The notes beneath the pieces are model-generated. The model did no database searches and was not told where the DNA came from. It saw only the letters and a program-made list of their open reading frames with translations. The position numbers and the translations under genes were made by a program. Shown piece after piece: positions 19,987 through 28,283 of a stretch of 64,000 nt of DNA (position 1 is its first letter; every line of letters begins with the position of its first letter). Source of the DNA: an uncultured Bacteroidales bacterium (GTDB lineage: Bacteria; Bacteroidota; Bacteroidia; Bacteroidales; UBA932); the NCBI GenBank assembly GCA_934675095.1, contig CAKUPC010000002.1:124001-188000 (forward strand), given 5' to 3'.

Positions 19987-21801
19987 TTATTCCTTGCTGA
20001 GTCCGGATTTTATTCTGGCGGCGAGGGACTTGCCGACGAGGGCGGCGATGTCCTCTTCGGGGGCGGCGGCGATGCGGGCGACGGAGCCGAAGTGCAGAAT
20101 CAGGCGCTGTTCGGTCTTGGGACCCACGCCGGGGATTTTGCTGAGGGCGGACTCGATCTGGGCCTTGCTGCGGAGGCTGCGGTGGAAGGTGATGCCGAAG
20201 CGGTGAGCCTCGTCGCGGATTTGACGCAGAACCTTGGACGCCTGCGAGTTCATGTCGAGGAAAAGCGGGTAGGGGTCTCCGACGCGGATGACCTCCTCAA
20301 GCCTTTTAGCAAGCCCGACTACCATCAGCTTGTCCGTGAGCCCGAGCTCGTACAGAGCCTCGTAGGCCGACGAGAGCTGTCCCTTGCCACCGTCTATGAC
20401 AATCAGCTGCGGGAGGTCGTCCGGGGCCTCGGCGAGCATCCTCGAATAGCGCCTGTTCACGACTTCCTTCATCGACGCGAAGTCGTTCGCCCCGACCACT
20501 GTCTTTATCTTGAAGTGCCTGTAGTCCTTCTTTGACGGGGCCGCGTCCCTGAACACCGTGCAGGAGGCCACCGGGTTCGTTCCCTGAATGTTCGAGTTGT
20601 CGAAGCACTCGATATGGCGCGGCAGCTCCTTCATCCCGAGCGCGTCGCGAAGTTCCTCCATGACCTTCATCTTAAAGTTATCCGGGTCGGTGTGCTCCCG
20701 TTGCTTCATCGCGTTGAACTTCATCTCCTTGGCGTTCTTGGCGCTCAGCTCCAGAAGAGCCAGCTTGTCTCCGCGCACTGGAATCCTGAACTCCACGCCT
20801 TCAATTTCCACGTCGGGCAGGAACGGCACGATGACCTCGTGCGACAGCCGTCCGAACTTCGCCTCAATCTCTCCGATGAATGTCCCGAGCACCGTCTCCT
20901 GCTCCTCCTCGATGTTCATCTTGAACCCGAGGTTGAGCGACTGCACCACCGCTCCATCTACAACCCTCATAAAGTTCCCGAAGGCCTCCCCCGGGTCAAT
21001 CACGAGCGAGAACACGTCGTAGCTTCCCGGCATCGTGCTCTGGATGAGCGACTTGCTGTAGTGCTTGTCCAGCGCCTGCATCTTCACCTTATATTCCTGC
21101 GCCGCCTCGAAGTCCATCCTCTCGGCCGCTTCGGTCATCAGCTCGCGGTAGTGCGCAATCATCTCGCGCCCGCCTCCGCGCAGCAGCCTCACGACCTCCT
21201 CGATGTTGTCGCCGTACTCCTTCTGCGAAATTCCCCCGCAGCAGCATCCCCGGCATCTACTGATGTGGAAGTTCAGGCAGGGGCGCGTCTTGCCGCGCAG
21301 AATCGACTCCGATGTGATTTTGTTGTTGCAGGTGCGTATAGGATAGATGTCGTGGAACAAATCGACGAGCGTCCGGGCGTGCATGACGCTTGAATATGGT
21401 CCGAAATAGCGCGAACCGTCCCGCACGAGCCGTCTGGTTAGAAAGACCTTGGGGAACTCGTCGTTGCTCACACATATCCACGGATAGGTCTTGGAGTCTT
21501 TCAGGAGTATGTTGTATTTCGGCTTATACTGTTTTATGAGGTTGTTTTCCAGCAGCAGCGCGTCGGCCTCGGTCTCCACGACCGAATACTGCGCGTCGGC
21601 AATCTTCGAGACCATTATGGCGGTCTTGCGGGTGAGCCTCTCGACCGGCACGAAGTACTGCGCGACCCGCTTGTGCAGGTCCTTGGCCTTTCCGACATAA
21701 ATCACGTTTCCCTCTGCGTCGTAGTAGCGATATACTCCCGGCTGATGCGGAAACAGCGCAATCTTTTCCCGAAGCGTCATATTCTTTTCTGACATATCCA
21801 T
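19987..21801 (-). CDS. uvrC: UvrABC excinuclease subunit C
   Basis: A 604-residue UvrC, which makes both incisions in nucleotide excision repair. The order is the GIY-YIG domain (GVYRYYDAEGNVIYVGKAKD, residues 22-42), a cysteine cluster (CRGCCCGG), the UVR motif region (about 215-240), the RNase H-like domain (HIECFDNSNIQGT, VIDGGKGQ) and a C-terminal helix-hairpin-helix (IPGVGPKTEQRLI). Full length. Starts 35 bases after pnuC, probably co-transcribed. Confidence 0.97.
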   Translation of the reverse strand: MDMSEKNMTLREKIALFPHQPGVYRYYDAEGNVIYVGKAKDLHKRVAQYFVPVERLTRKTAIMVSKIADAQYSVVETEADALLLENNLIKQYKPKYNILLKDSKTYPWICVSNDEFPKVFLTRRLVRDGSRYFGPYSSVMHARTLVDLFHDIYPIRTCNNKITSESILRGKTRPCLNFHISRCRGCCCGGISQKEYGDNIEEVVRLLRGGGREMIAHYRELMTEAAERMDFEAAQEYKVKMQALDKHYSKSLIQSTMPGSYDVFSLVIDPGEAFGNFMRVVDGAVVQSLNLGFKMNIEEEQETVLGTFIGEIEAKFGRLSHEVIVPFLPDVEIEGVEFRIPVRGDKLALLELSAKNAKEMKFNAMKQREHTDPDNFKMKVMEELRDALGMKELPRHIECFDNSNIQGTNPVASCTVFRDAAPSKKDYRHFKIKTVVGANDFASMKEVVNRRYSRMLAEAPDDLPQLIVIDGGKGQLSSAYEALYELGLTDKLMVVGLAKRLEEVIRVGDPYPLFLDMNSQASKVLRQIRDEAHRFGITFHRSLRSKAQIESALSKIPGVGPKTEQRLILHFGSVARIAAAPEEDIAALVGKSLAARIKSGLSKE

Positions 21802-21836
21802 ATATCTCCGAATATCAATATGTTATCAACTCATAA

Positions 21837-22541
21837 TCATTCCTTCCGCCCAAGCCTGCGCCAGCTGACGAGCCCGTTCACGGAATTCATGAGATAGAAG
21901 ACGTACATTATCAGAGTAGGCACGGAGTGCTCCGTCCCCTTTGCCACAAATACGGACCACATTATCACCGTGAAGACATTGAAGACAATCCACAGCCACC
22001 ACTGTTCCACGAAAGCCAGAGTCATAAGTGCCTGCGCGGCAATGCAGAGAACCGTCGTGAACGCGTCAATCCATGGCTGCTCGGTCCCTACGTGCCTCAG
22101 AATTAACGCAAGCCCCGCCGTCAGCGCCGCGATGCCGACGCCGATAAGAACCCGCATCCTGTCCGGGAGCCTGCGCGAGGTCACGGCATTCTCCGCATCA
22201 GTTCCCGTCCCCGCGCCCCTGCGGCTCCACTGCCACCACCCGATAAACTGCATCGGAAAGTAGTACAGCGCGTTCACCGCCGCATTCCCGTAGGCCGTCG
22301 ATTTCCACGAAATGTAGGCGTAGAGGCTTACCTGAACGATTCCGAACACATAGTTCCAGATGCTGCCCTTGGCCGCGAGCACGACGCATATTATCCCCGC
22401 GACCGCCGCTGTGAATCCGAGGCCGTCGAAGCCGGCGGATGCCGTCATCAGCGAATACGCCACATTGCAGCCGACGACTCCGAGAATCAGGAACCAGTCG
22501 AAGCCTCCGAGTATATGTTTTCCTTTCATATATTCATTCAA
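21837..22541 (-). CDS. pnuC: PnuC-family nicotinamide riboside transporter
   Basis: A 234-residue membrane protein with about seven helices. The family stretch is WNYVFGIVQVSLYAYISW followed by NALYYFPMQFIGWWQW, which carries the substrate-pocket aromatics. PnuC proteins are facilitators for vitamin nucleosides or vitamins; the substrate is nicotinamide riboside by default, with thiamine a possibility in Bacteroidetes. I saw no TPP or NAD riboswitch upstream. An alternative start is four codons downstream. A -7 box TAACTTTG lies at 22561-22554 (minus). Confidence 0.88.
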   Translation of the reverse strand: MNEYMKGKHILGGFDWFLILGVVGCNVAYSLMTASAGFDGLGFTAAVAGIICVVLAAKGSIWNYVFGIVQVSLYAYISWKSTAYGNAAVNALYYFPMQFIGWWQWSRRGAGTGTDAENAVTSRRLPDRMRVLIGVGIAALTAGLALILRHVGTEQPWIDAFTTVLCIAAQALMTLAFVEQWWLWIVFNVFTVIMWSVFVAKGTEHSVPTLIMYVFYLMNSVNGLVSWRRLGRKE

Positions 22542-22553
22542 ATTTACCGCGGC

Positions 22554-22561
22554 AAAGTTAT
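22554..22561 (-). promoter_or_regulatory. -7 box of pnuC-uvrC
   Basis: TAACTTTG on the minus strand, 12 bases ahead of the pnuC start. The -33 region is weak. Confidence 0.45.
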
Positions 22562-22672
22562 GAAATCTTCAAAAATAACTTGCCCCTTTCCATATCATAT
22601 CCCCTGATTCCGTCAATTTCCTTACCTTCTCGAATCCTCCGAAATCCGGTCCTGGCGCGCACAGAGTGCTGT

Positions 22673-22704
22673 TTTGGCGGTTTAATATTTTTTTTCTAAC
22701 TTTG
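22673..22704 (+). promoter_or_regulatory. Promoter of acpP
   Basis: TTTG at 22673-22676, 20 bases, TAACTTTG at 22697-22704. The start codon of acpP lies 89 bases downstream of the -7 box. Confidence 0.65.
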
Positions 22705-22793
22705 CCAAGATTTCATGGCGGGGAAAAGCCGCACGGAATCAGCGAAAACATACGAAAATTGTAAGAACAAATAATAACTTAAAAGAATCAATT

Positions 22794-23045
22794 ATGTCCA
22801 CAATTGCAGAAGAAGTAAAGGCAATCATCGTTGACAAGCTCTGCGTTGAACCGTCTGAGGTTACCGATAGCGCAAACTTCACTAACGATCTTGGCGCTGA
22901 TTCGCTTGACAGCGTCGATCTTATCATGGCTCTTGAAAACAAGTTCGATCTTGAACCGGATGATGAGGCAGAAGGCAAGATAGCAACAGTTGCCGATGCA
23001 ATCGCTTATGTCGAGAAGAAAGTAGCCGAGAAATCAGGCAAATAA
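22794..23045 (+). CDS. acpP: Acyl carrier protein
   Basis: An 83-residue acidic four-helix carrier. The phosphopantetheine site is the serine in [10 protein letters not shown] (Ser37). It carries growing acyl chains in fatty-acid synthesis. The gene stands alone, with its own promoter and terminator; fabF, its usual partner, is not adjacent. Confidence 0.95.
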   Translation: MSTIAEEVKAIIVDKLCVEPSEVTDSANFTNDLGADSLDSVDLIMALENKFDLEPDDEAEGKIATVADAIAYVEKKVAEKSGK

Positions 23046-23064
23046 TTCTTCGGAAACGAAATTC

Positions 23065-23100
23065 AAAAAACGGACGATCAATCTGACCGTCCGTTTTTTT
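23065..23100 (+). terminator. Terminator after acpP
   Basis: The stem AAAAAACGGACG (23065-23076) pairs with CGTCCGTTTTTT (23088-23099), followed by more T. It is 19 bases after the acpP stop and may also serve the convergent DUF4270 gene. Confidence 0.85.
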
Positions 23101-23169
23101 GTTATTTTTTCCTATTATAAAAAGCTGAATAAAGGGGATGCATAAAAGGATGGGATGCAAGGCGCCCCG

Positions 23170-24954
23170 CTATTCCGTAGGGAAAGAATATGTAATAGTC
23201 ATTGTCGGTTTTTTCTCCGAGGACTTAGGTCCGTAGAGCCGGCAGCTGTAGTAGCGGTCCTTGTCCAGTTCGGTCGAGGTGCTGGTGCTCGTCGTGCTGG
23301 ACTGGGAAGCGTAGGCGGCCATCATCATGTAGTTGTAGTAATTGTTGTAGTAGCTGCCGTAGCCATATCCGCCGTAACCGTATCCGTAACCGCCGTAGCC
23401 GTATCCTCCATAGCCGTTGTAGAGGCTGTTGTAGTAGGAGCTGTAGGCGAGGGCGTTGAGATAGTCATTGTAGGAGGAATTGCTTGAAGAGCTTGTCGCC
23501 TCATTGGTTTCGGAGTGCATTATCAGCATCCAGATGTCATACTGGGACACCCTCTTCGCGTAGTCCTCGTCGCTTTCCCCGTCCTTTTTAGACAGGCGGA
23601 GAAGTTCCTGGATATGGTGGCTCACGTCCGGCTGGTAGCAGTCGAGGGAACGGTTGATGTTGCCCTGGTTCTCGCTCGAAACGCTCGCGTCCGTGAGTCC
23701 GGCGTATGAGACCACCTCCTGCTCCTTGCTCCCGTCCTCTGTCTTTATGGTCCTTGTCCCCACGAGCCGGCAGGTCGGACTGAGAATCTTCGGCCAGCAT
23801 TCGGAACCGCTGTAGGCCGCGTCGGTCTCGTATGGCAGGCGTATCGTGGCCTTGTTGACCACAATCTTGCCGTCGGCGATTGCCTTTTCGACGACGTCTT
23901 TTTTCTCGGCCTCGCTCATCTCCGCAGATGCCTCGTCCCGGTTCAGGTTCTCCATCATCGACTTCCGGATTGCGTCCGTAACGGCCTGTTTGAGGCCTTC
24001 CGCCCTGATGACAGGCTTCATCCCACAGCCGCCTCCGATGTATATGGTCTCGCCCTCCGTCCCGGACGGAGTCCTGTCCTCGCTGCGGCAGATGTTGAAG
24101 GAGTACTGCGTGGGCAGGCTCGTGCTGCTCTTCCCGATGAAGGAAGCGGCTCCGACCATAAAGACGAACGATGTGTCAATCGGCCCGCGGTCGTCGAAGG
24201 TCGAGCGTATGCTCAGCTCCGCGTAGTTCCCGGTGATATAGCCGTAGTCATTGGTGCTGACGGCGACCTTGAACATATTTATTCTACCGCTGCCGGAGGC
24301 GGACCTGTCGGCGCGTATGCATATTCCCGGAAGTTCCTTTATGTAATGGCTCACGGAGTCCAGCTTCATCCCGGAGAGTTTCTTTATGTATTTTTCGCCG
24401 AACTCACGGGTGAAGTCGAACGAGAGCGAGTCTCCGCCGTTATAGGTCGGAACGCCTTCGGTTATTGTGCCGAGAGAGGTGTCGTACAGTCCGTCAGTGC
24501 CTTTCCCGGCATAGATGATTTCCTGATCGAGCGGTTTCTTAAGCTCATAGACCCTGATGTTCTGGATTATGTGCTCCTGATTCTCGTCCCTGACCGAGAG
24601 GGTGTCCAGCCCCACCGCGAAATGGAAGCGCACGAACTCCGGGTTCTCCCCGAGGGTGAACTCGGCCGTGTCCGCAATCGGAATCAGCGAGAATGCCGCC
24701 TCGCGCTCGTCCCAGCCGAACTCGCCGTCCTCAATCCCGCCGACGCAGATTCTTCTTGAACTGTATCCTCCCAGCTCGTCGGCCCGCGCCATTCCGATGC
24801 TCTCAATGTCAAGGCTTGTGTTTATGACCTGCCACTTGTGCGATGCGGGAATGTAGTCCTGCCCGAGCGTGTCATCGACGCTGATGCAGGAAACTCCGCA
24901 AAGCGCCGCAACCGCCGCCGTGCAGACCATCGTCAGATTTCTAAAGAATTTCAT
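23170..24954 (-). CDS. DUF4270 family lipoprotein
   Basis: A 594-residue lipoprotein (lipobox CGVSC, Cys23) matching DUF4270 (start region CISVDDTLGQDYIPA; later VNKATIRLPYE). DUF4270 genes commonly follow the glycogen-synthase-like gene in Bacteroidetes, as here, where the start overlaps the upstream stop by one base (TAATG). Near the C-terminus is a Tyr/Gly/Asn/Ser-rich stretch coded by imperfect repeats at about 23315-23450 (units such as GYGGYGY), ahead of a Ser/Thr run and the final strand. Role unknown; probably an outer-membrane or surface protein. Confidence 0.8.
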   Translation of the reverse strand: MKFFRNLTMVCTAAVAALCGVSCISVDDTLGQDYIPASHKWQVINTSLDIESIGMARADELGGYSSRRICVGGIEDGEFGWDEREAAFSLIPIADTAEFTLGENPEFVRFHFAVGLDTLSVRDENQEHIIQNIRVYELKKPLDQEIIYAGKGTDGLYDTSLGTITEGVPTYNGGDSLSFDFTREFGEKYIKKLSGMKLDSVSHYIKELPGICIRADRSASGSGRINMFKVAVSTNDYGYITGNYAELSIRSTFDDRGPIDTSFVFMVGAASFIGKSSTSLPTQYSFNICRSEDRTPSGTEGETIYIGGGCGMKPVIRAEGLKQAVTDAIRKSMMENLNRDEASAEMSEAEKKDVVEKAIADGKIVVNKATIRLPYETDAAYSGSECWPKILSPTCRLVGTRTIKTEDGSKEQEVVSYAGLTDASVSSENQGNINRSLDCYQPDVSHHIQELLRLSKKDGESDEDYAKRVSQYDIWMLIMHSETNEATSSSSNSSYNDYLNALAYSSYYNSLYNGYGGYGYGGYGYGYGGYGYGSYYNNYYNYMMMAAYASQSSTTSTSTSTELDKDRYYSCRLYGPKSSEKKPTMTITYSFPTE

Positions 24955-25772
24955 TACAGGCTGTCGTAAAAACTGTTATAAGCGTCAATGTAGGAGCCGT
25001 CCGCGAGCGCCTGCGCGTCGAAAGGCAGTGTCCTGACTCCCTCCTTTGCACAGAAGTCCGTGATTTCCTCCGGAACGCCTGCGCTGCCGAATATGACCCC
25101 GTCAGACCAGCGCACCGCGAGCTTAGCAAGGTCTGTGCCGCCCGCCCCTTCGAGAAGTTCCGTGTCCGCGTCGCTTATGTTCCCGAATTTCACGAGTTTT
25201 CTGAATTCGGGCGCGAAGGCCGTCGTAGGGGTGTCGTCGTAGAGCGAGAGCACCACCTTGCTCCCCGAGAAGATGGGGTCGTCGATGTAGGCCTTCTTCA
25301 GATAGAGCGGCAGGATGTGGGAAATCCATCCGTGGCAGTGAATCACGTCCGGCGCCCACCTGAGCTTCTTCACGGTCTCAAGCACGCCGCGTGCGAAGAA
25401 AATCGCCCTCTCGTCGTTGTCCTTGAAAAATTCCCCGCTTTCGCTCGCGAATGTCTGCTTCCTGTGGAAGTAGTCCTCGTTGTCGATGAAATAGACCTGC
25501 ATCCTCGCCGGGGATATTGACGCGACCTTGATCACCAGCGGCCTGTCAACATCGTTGATTATGATGTTCATCCCCGAGAGCCGGATGACCTCGTGGAGCT
25601 GGTTCTTCCTCTCGTTTATGCAGCCGTAGCGCGGCATGAACGAACGGATTTCCTTCTTCCGCTCCTGGATTTCCTGAGGCAGGTACCTGCCGATGTTCGC
25701 GAGGTCCGATTCCGGAAGATAAGGGTATATCTCGGAATTGACGAACAGGACTCTCTTGGTGGAATTTCCCAT
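24954..25772 (-). CDS. Glycogen/starch synthase N-terminal domain protein (GT5-like)
   Basis: A 272-residue protein matching the N-terminal Rossmann domain of GT5 glycogen synthase: VLFVNSEIYPYLPESDLANI, FMPRYGCINERKN, VYFIDNEDYF and DVIHCHGWISHILPLY. The usual C-terminal nucleotide-binding half is absent, which is the normal form for this Bacteroidetes family and not a truncation. Whether it makes glucan alone is unknown. Operon with the DUF4270 gene. A -7 box TATCTTTG lies at 25808-25801 (minus). Confidence 0.8.
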   Translation of the reverse strand: MGNSTKRVLFVNSEIYPYLPESDLANIGRYLPQEIQERKKEIRSFMPRYGCINERKNQLHEVIRLSGMNIIINDVDRPLVIKVASISPARMQVYFIDNEDYFHRKQTFASESGEFFKDNDERAIFFARGVLETVKKLRWAPDVIHCHGWISHILPLYLKKAYIDDPIFSGSKVVLSLYDDTPTTAFAPEFRKLVKFGNISDADTELLEGAGGTDLAKLAVRWSDGVIFGSAGVPEEITDFCAKEGVRTLPFDAQALADGSYIDAYNSFYDSL

Positions 25773-25800
25773 AGTGAATTTTATTTTACATAAATCTCTA

Positions 25801-25839
25801 CAAAGATAATAATAATTTTTTATAAAATCGCTAACTTTG
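25801..25839. promoter_or_regulatory. Divergent -7 boxes for the GT5-like gene and ftsX
   Basis: Minus strand: TATCTTTG at 25808-25801, 29 bases ahead of the GT5-like gene. Plus strand: TAACTTTG at 25832-25839, 53 bases ahead of ftsX. The -33 elements are poor in both. Confidence 0.5.
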
Positions 25840-25891
25840 ACGGCTGTACGCGCCTCCGCCCCGGCGGGAATGTACTGTTTGATAGAAAGTT

Positions 25892-26770
25892 ATGAGTCTG
25901 AACGATAATAAGATAGTGAGGAAAAGGTACATCCGTGCCATGCTCTCGTCCGTGGTAAGCATCTCCCTCGTGCTGCTCCTCGTGGGCATTTCCGGCCTGC
26001 TGCTCGTCTCCGAACGCGGCGTGTCGGCCTACCTGCGGGAGAACATGCAGGTCAGCGTCATGATGAAGCGCGACGTGAGCGAGTCCGCGACCCTGAGGTA
26101 CAAGAAGTCCATCGACGCCGAGCCTTTCGTAAAGAGCTCTTCCTACGTGTCGAAGGAGCAGGGTGCGGAGGAGATGGCGCAGCTTCTCGGCGAGGATTTC
26201 CTCGGGGTGTTCGAGACGGCTCCGATTCCCGCGTCAATCAATCTGACTCTCAAGGCGGACTATGTCTCGCCAGATTCCCTCGCGATGGTGAAGGCTGTCC
26301 TCGAAAAGGCTCCGGAGGTGGAGGAGGTGGTTTATCAGCAGTCATTGGTGGAGGCCCTGAACTCGAACCTGAGCAAAATTTCGCTTTTTCTCGCGGTGTT
26401 CATCGTCCTGCTGCTCTTCATCTCGTTCGTCCTGATTAACAACACGGTGCGGCTCAGCATCTACTCGAAGCGATTCTCGATACACACGATGAAGATGGTC
26501 GGGGCGACGAGGGCGTTCATCCGCAGGCCTTTCCTCCTCCAGAGCGCGTTTCAGGGGCTTTTCGCCTCGTTCGTGGCCATAATCATGATAATCGCCGGGC
26601 TGTTCCTGCTCAAGGGCCAGTTCGAGCAGCTGTTCTCGGTGTTCAATGCGGGGATGCTGCTGGAAGTGATTGCGATAGTGGTGGCGAGCGGGCTTCTCAT
26701 CTGCCTCGCGAGCACGTGGTTCACAGTGAACAGGCTCCTGTCGCTGAACAAGTCGGAACTGTATTATTGA
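25892..26770 (+). CDS. ftsX: Cell-division protein FtsX
   Basis: A 292-residue FtsX, the membrane half of the FtsEX complex that activates peptidoglycan hydrolases at the septum. One N-terminal helix (about 20-42), a periplasmic domain, then three helices (about 163-188, 214-238, 250-275), with the permease signature HTMKMVGATRAFIRRPFL between. ftsE is not adjacent. The order ftsX-DUF3098-uppP is conserved in Bacteroidetes. Confidence 0.9.
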   Translation: MSLNDNKIVRKRYIRAMLSSVVSISLVLLLVGISGLLLVSERGVSAYLRENMQVSVMMKRDVSESATLRYKKSIDAEPFVKSSSYVSKEQGAEEMAQLLGEDFLGVFETAPIPASINLTLKADYVSPDSLAMVKAVLEKAPEVEEVVYQQSLVEALNSNLSKISLFLAVFIVLLLFISFVLINNTVRLSIYSKRFSIHTMKMVGATRAFIRRPFLLQSAFQGLFASFVAIIMIIAGLFLLKGQFEQLFSVFNAGMLLEVIAIVVASGLLICLASTWFTVNRLLSLNKSELYY

Positions 26771-26864
26771 CGGGGCGTCGGGTTATTGACGTGGCGTCGA
26801 GGGCGCGGATGCCGAAAGGATGAGTTCGGAGCGAAAACGAAAATATTGAAGAAAACGGAAATAT

Positions 26865-27110
26865 ATGGACAAGAACACGAAAGAATCGAAGAATATGGCG
26901 ATGACTCCCAAGGGGCTGAGGCTTCTTCTCGCCGGGCTTATTGTCATGGCCGCGGGATATATACTCATGTGCGGAGGCGCGAGTGATGACCCGAAAGTCT
27001 TCAGCTACGCGATATTTGACTTCCGGAGGCTCGTCGCCGCCCCATTGGTGATTCTCGCCGGCATTGCGGTCGAGATGGTCGCGATAATGGGTGTAAACAA
27101 AAAGAAATGA
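26865..27110 (+). CDS. DUF3098 family membrane protein
   Basis: An 81-residue protein with two membrane helices separated by a short loop (SDDPKVFSYAIFDFRRL), as in DUF3098, always found between ftsX and uppP in this phylum. Function unknown; probably linked to envelope growth. A later start at the second or third Met (MAMTPKG) is possible. Confidence 0.8.
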   Translation: MDKNTKESKNMAMTPKGLRLLLAGLIVMAAGYILMCGGASDDPKVFSYAIFDFRRLVAAPLVILAGIAVEMVAIMGVNKKK

Positions 27111-27115
27111 AATTA

Positions 27116-27216
27116 GTCCCCTGGGGAAGAGAGGCGCTTGAGCGCCGTGCGGAGAACAACGAAGCGAGGGCTTTGTGCGATAGTGTGCACGGAGCACGAC
27201 TTCCCTTTGAGGGGAC
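27116..27216. repeat. Intergenic palindromic element (MITE- or REP-like)
   Basis: A 101-base stretch between DUF3098 and uppP whose ends are imperfect inverted repeats (GTCCCCTGGGGAAG at 27116-27129 and CTTCCCTTTGAGGGGAC at 27200-27216). Inside is a perfect GGCGCT-TG-AGCGCC hairpin (27133-27146). No coding potential. It looks like a small non-autonomous element; no second copy was noticed in the window. Confidence 0.5.
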
Positions 27217-27249
27217 GGGAGGGGTTAATATACGGGAGGGGTTAATATA
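27216..27249 (+). repeat. Tandem 17-bp duplication carrying the uppP ribosome-binding site
   Basis: CGGGAGGGGTTAATATA occurs twice back to back (27216-27232 and 27233-27249). The second copy supplies GGAGGGG and the A of the uppP start codon. The first copy follows directly on the palindromic element. Confidence 0.8.
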
Positions 27250-28208
27250 TGGAATGGTTTGAAGCGATATTATTGGGCCTGCTGCAGGGGCTGACGGAGT
27301 TTCTGCCCGTGAGCAGCAGCGGACACCTGCAGATTGGCAAGGAACTGCTCGGGATTGACGCGGGGGGAGACCTTGTGTTCGAGGTGGTCGTTCATGCGGC
27401 CACGGTGCTGAGCACTATTGTGGTGTTCCGCAAACAGATTTGGGGACTTCTGAAGTCGCTTTTCGTCAAGGACGGGCTCTTCAGGAGCATCGCGCATCCG
27501 TCGCGCTTCAACGACGGGACGGACTATGTTCTGAAAATCTGCGTGTCGATGATTCCCGTGTTCGTTGTCGGGATGTTCTTCAAGGATGCCGTGGAGGGCG
27601 TTTTCGGCTCGTCGATATATGTCGTGGCCGGCTCGCTGCTCGTGACGGCACTGCTGCTTCTGCTGTCTGACAATGCCTCCAATCTGAAATTTGGCGGATG
27701 CAGGAGCTGCTGCAAGTACAAGGCCCCTCTTGAGGCCGCCGGAAGCAGCGCGGCTTCTCCAGAACGGCAATCGGCCGACAATGAGACCGGAACGGCTCTC
27801 AAGGGCTCCGGCGAAGGGGCTGTGACAGGCGTCCGCAACGGCATCTCTTATTGGCAGGCGTTCGTGGTGGGCCTCGGACAGGCGTTCGCCGTTCTCCCCG
27901 GGCTTTCCCGCTCTGGCACCACCATCGCCACGGGACTTCTCTGCGGCGTGAAGCGCGACGTCATCGCCCAGTTTTCGTTCCTGATGGTTCTCGTCCCGAT
28001 TTTGGGCGAGGCCTTCCTTGAAATCGTCGGAGGGGAGATGGCCGCATCGACTGTCGGTGCGCTTCCGCTCGTTCTCGGATTCATTTCTGCGTTCATCTCC
28101 GGGCTTTTCGCCTGCAAGGTGATGATTGCCCTCGTGAAGAAGACGAAGCTCGGCTGGTTCGCCCTCTACTGCGTCGTCGTCGCCGTGCTCATATTCATAT
28201 TTGCATAA
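27249..28208 (+). CDS. uppP: Undecaprenyl-diphosphatase UppP/BacA
   Basis: A 319-residue membrane enzyme that recycles undecaprenyl diphosphate to the carrier phosphate for peptidoglycan and O-antigen synthesis. Both catalytic signatures are present: LLQGLTEFLPVSSSGHL near the start and LPGLSRSGTTI after the middle. The family is about 265-275 residues long; the extra 50 or so form a Ser/Ala/Gly-rich loop with a cysteine cluster (GGCRSCCKY) between them, coded at about 27665-27845. The loop is probably extramembrane and dispensable. Confidence 0.93.
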   Translation: MEWFEAILLGLLQGLTEFLPVSSSGHLQIGKELLGIDAGGDLVFEVVVHAATVLSTIVVFRKQIWGLLKSLFVKDGLFRSIAHPSRFNDGTDYVLKICVSMIPVFVVGMFFKDAVEGVFGSSIYVVAGSLLVTALLLLLSDNASNLKFGGCRSCCKYKAPLEAAGSSAASPERQSADNETGTALKGSGEGAVTGVRNGISYWQAFVVGLGQAFAVLPGLSRSGTTIATGLLCGVKRDVIAQFSFLMVLVPILGEAFLEIVGGEMAASTVGALPLVLGFISAFISGLFACKVMIALVKKTKLGWFALYCVVVAVLIFIFA

Positions 28209-28283
28209 CTCGGAACCCATGATTCCACGAGAGCATATTCATTCGTCCTCCATGTCCCCGAAAAGCAATATCCCCGAACGCAG

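Noticed and set aside
22542..22793. Possible riboswitch upstream of pnuC
   Set aside because: No TPP or NAD riboswitch core was seen; the region holds two divergent promoters only.
23315..23450. Repeated short units resembling a small repeat array
   Set aside because: They are in-frame Tyr/Gly codons of the DUF4270 gene, with no spacer structure like CRISPR.
27270..28220. A 316-codon minus-strand frame
   Set aside because: Antisense to uppP, whose two catalytic motifs are intact. The frame has no recognisable protein pattern.
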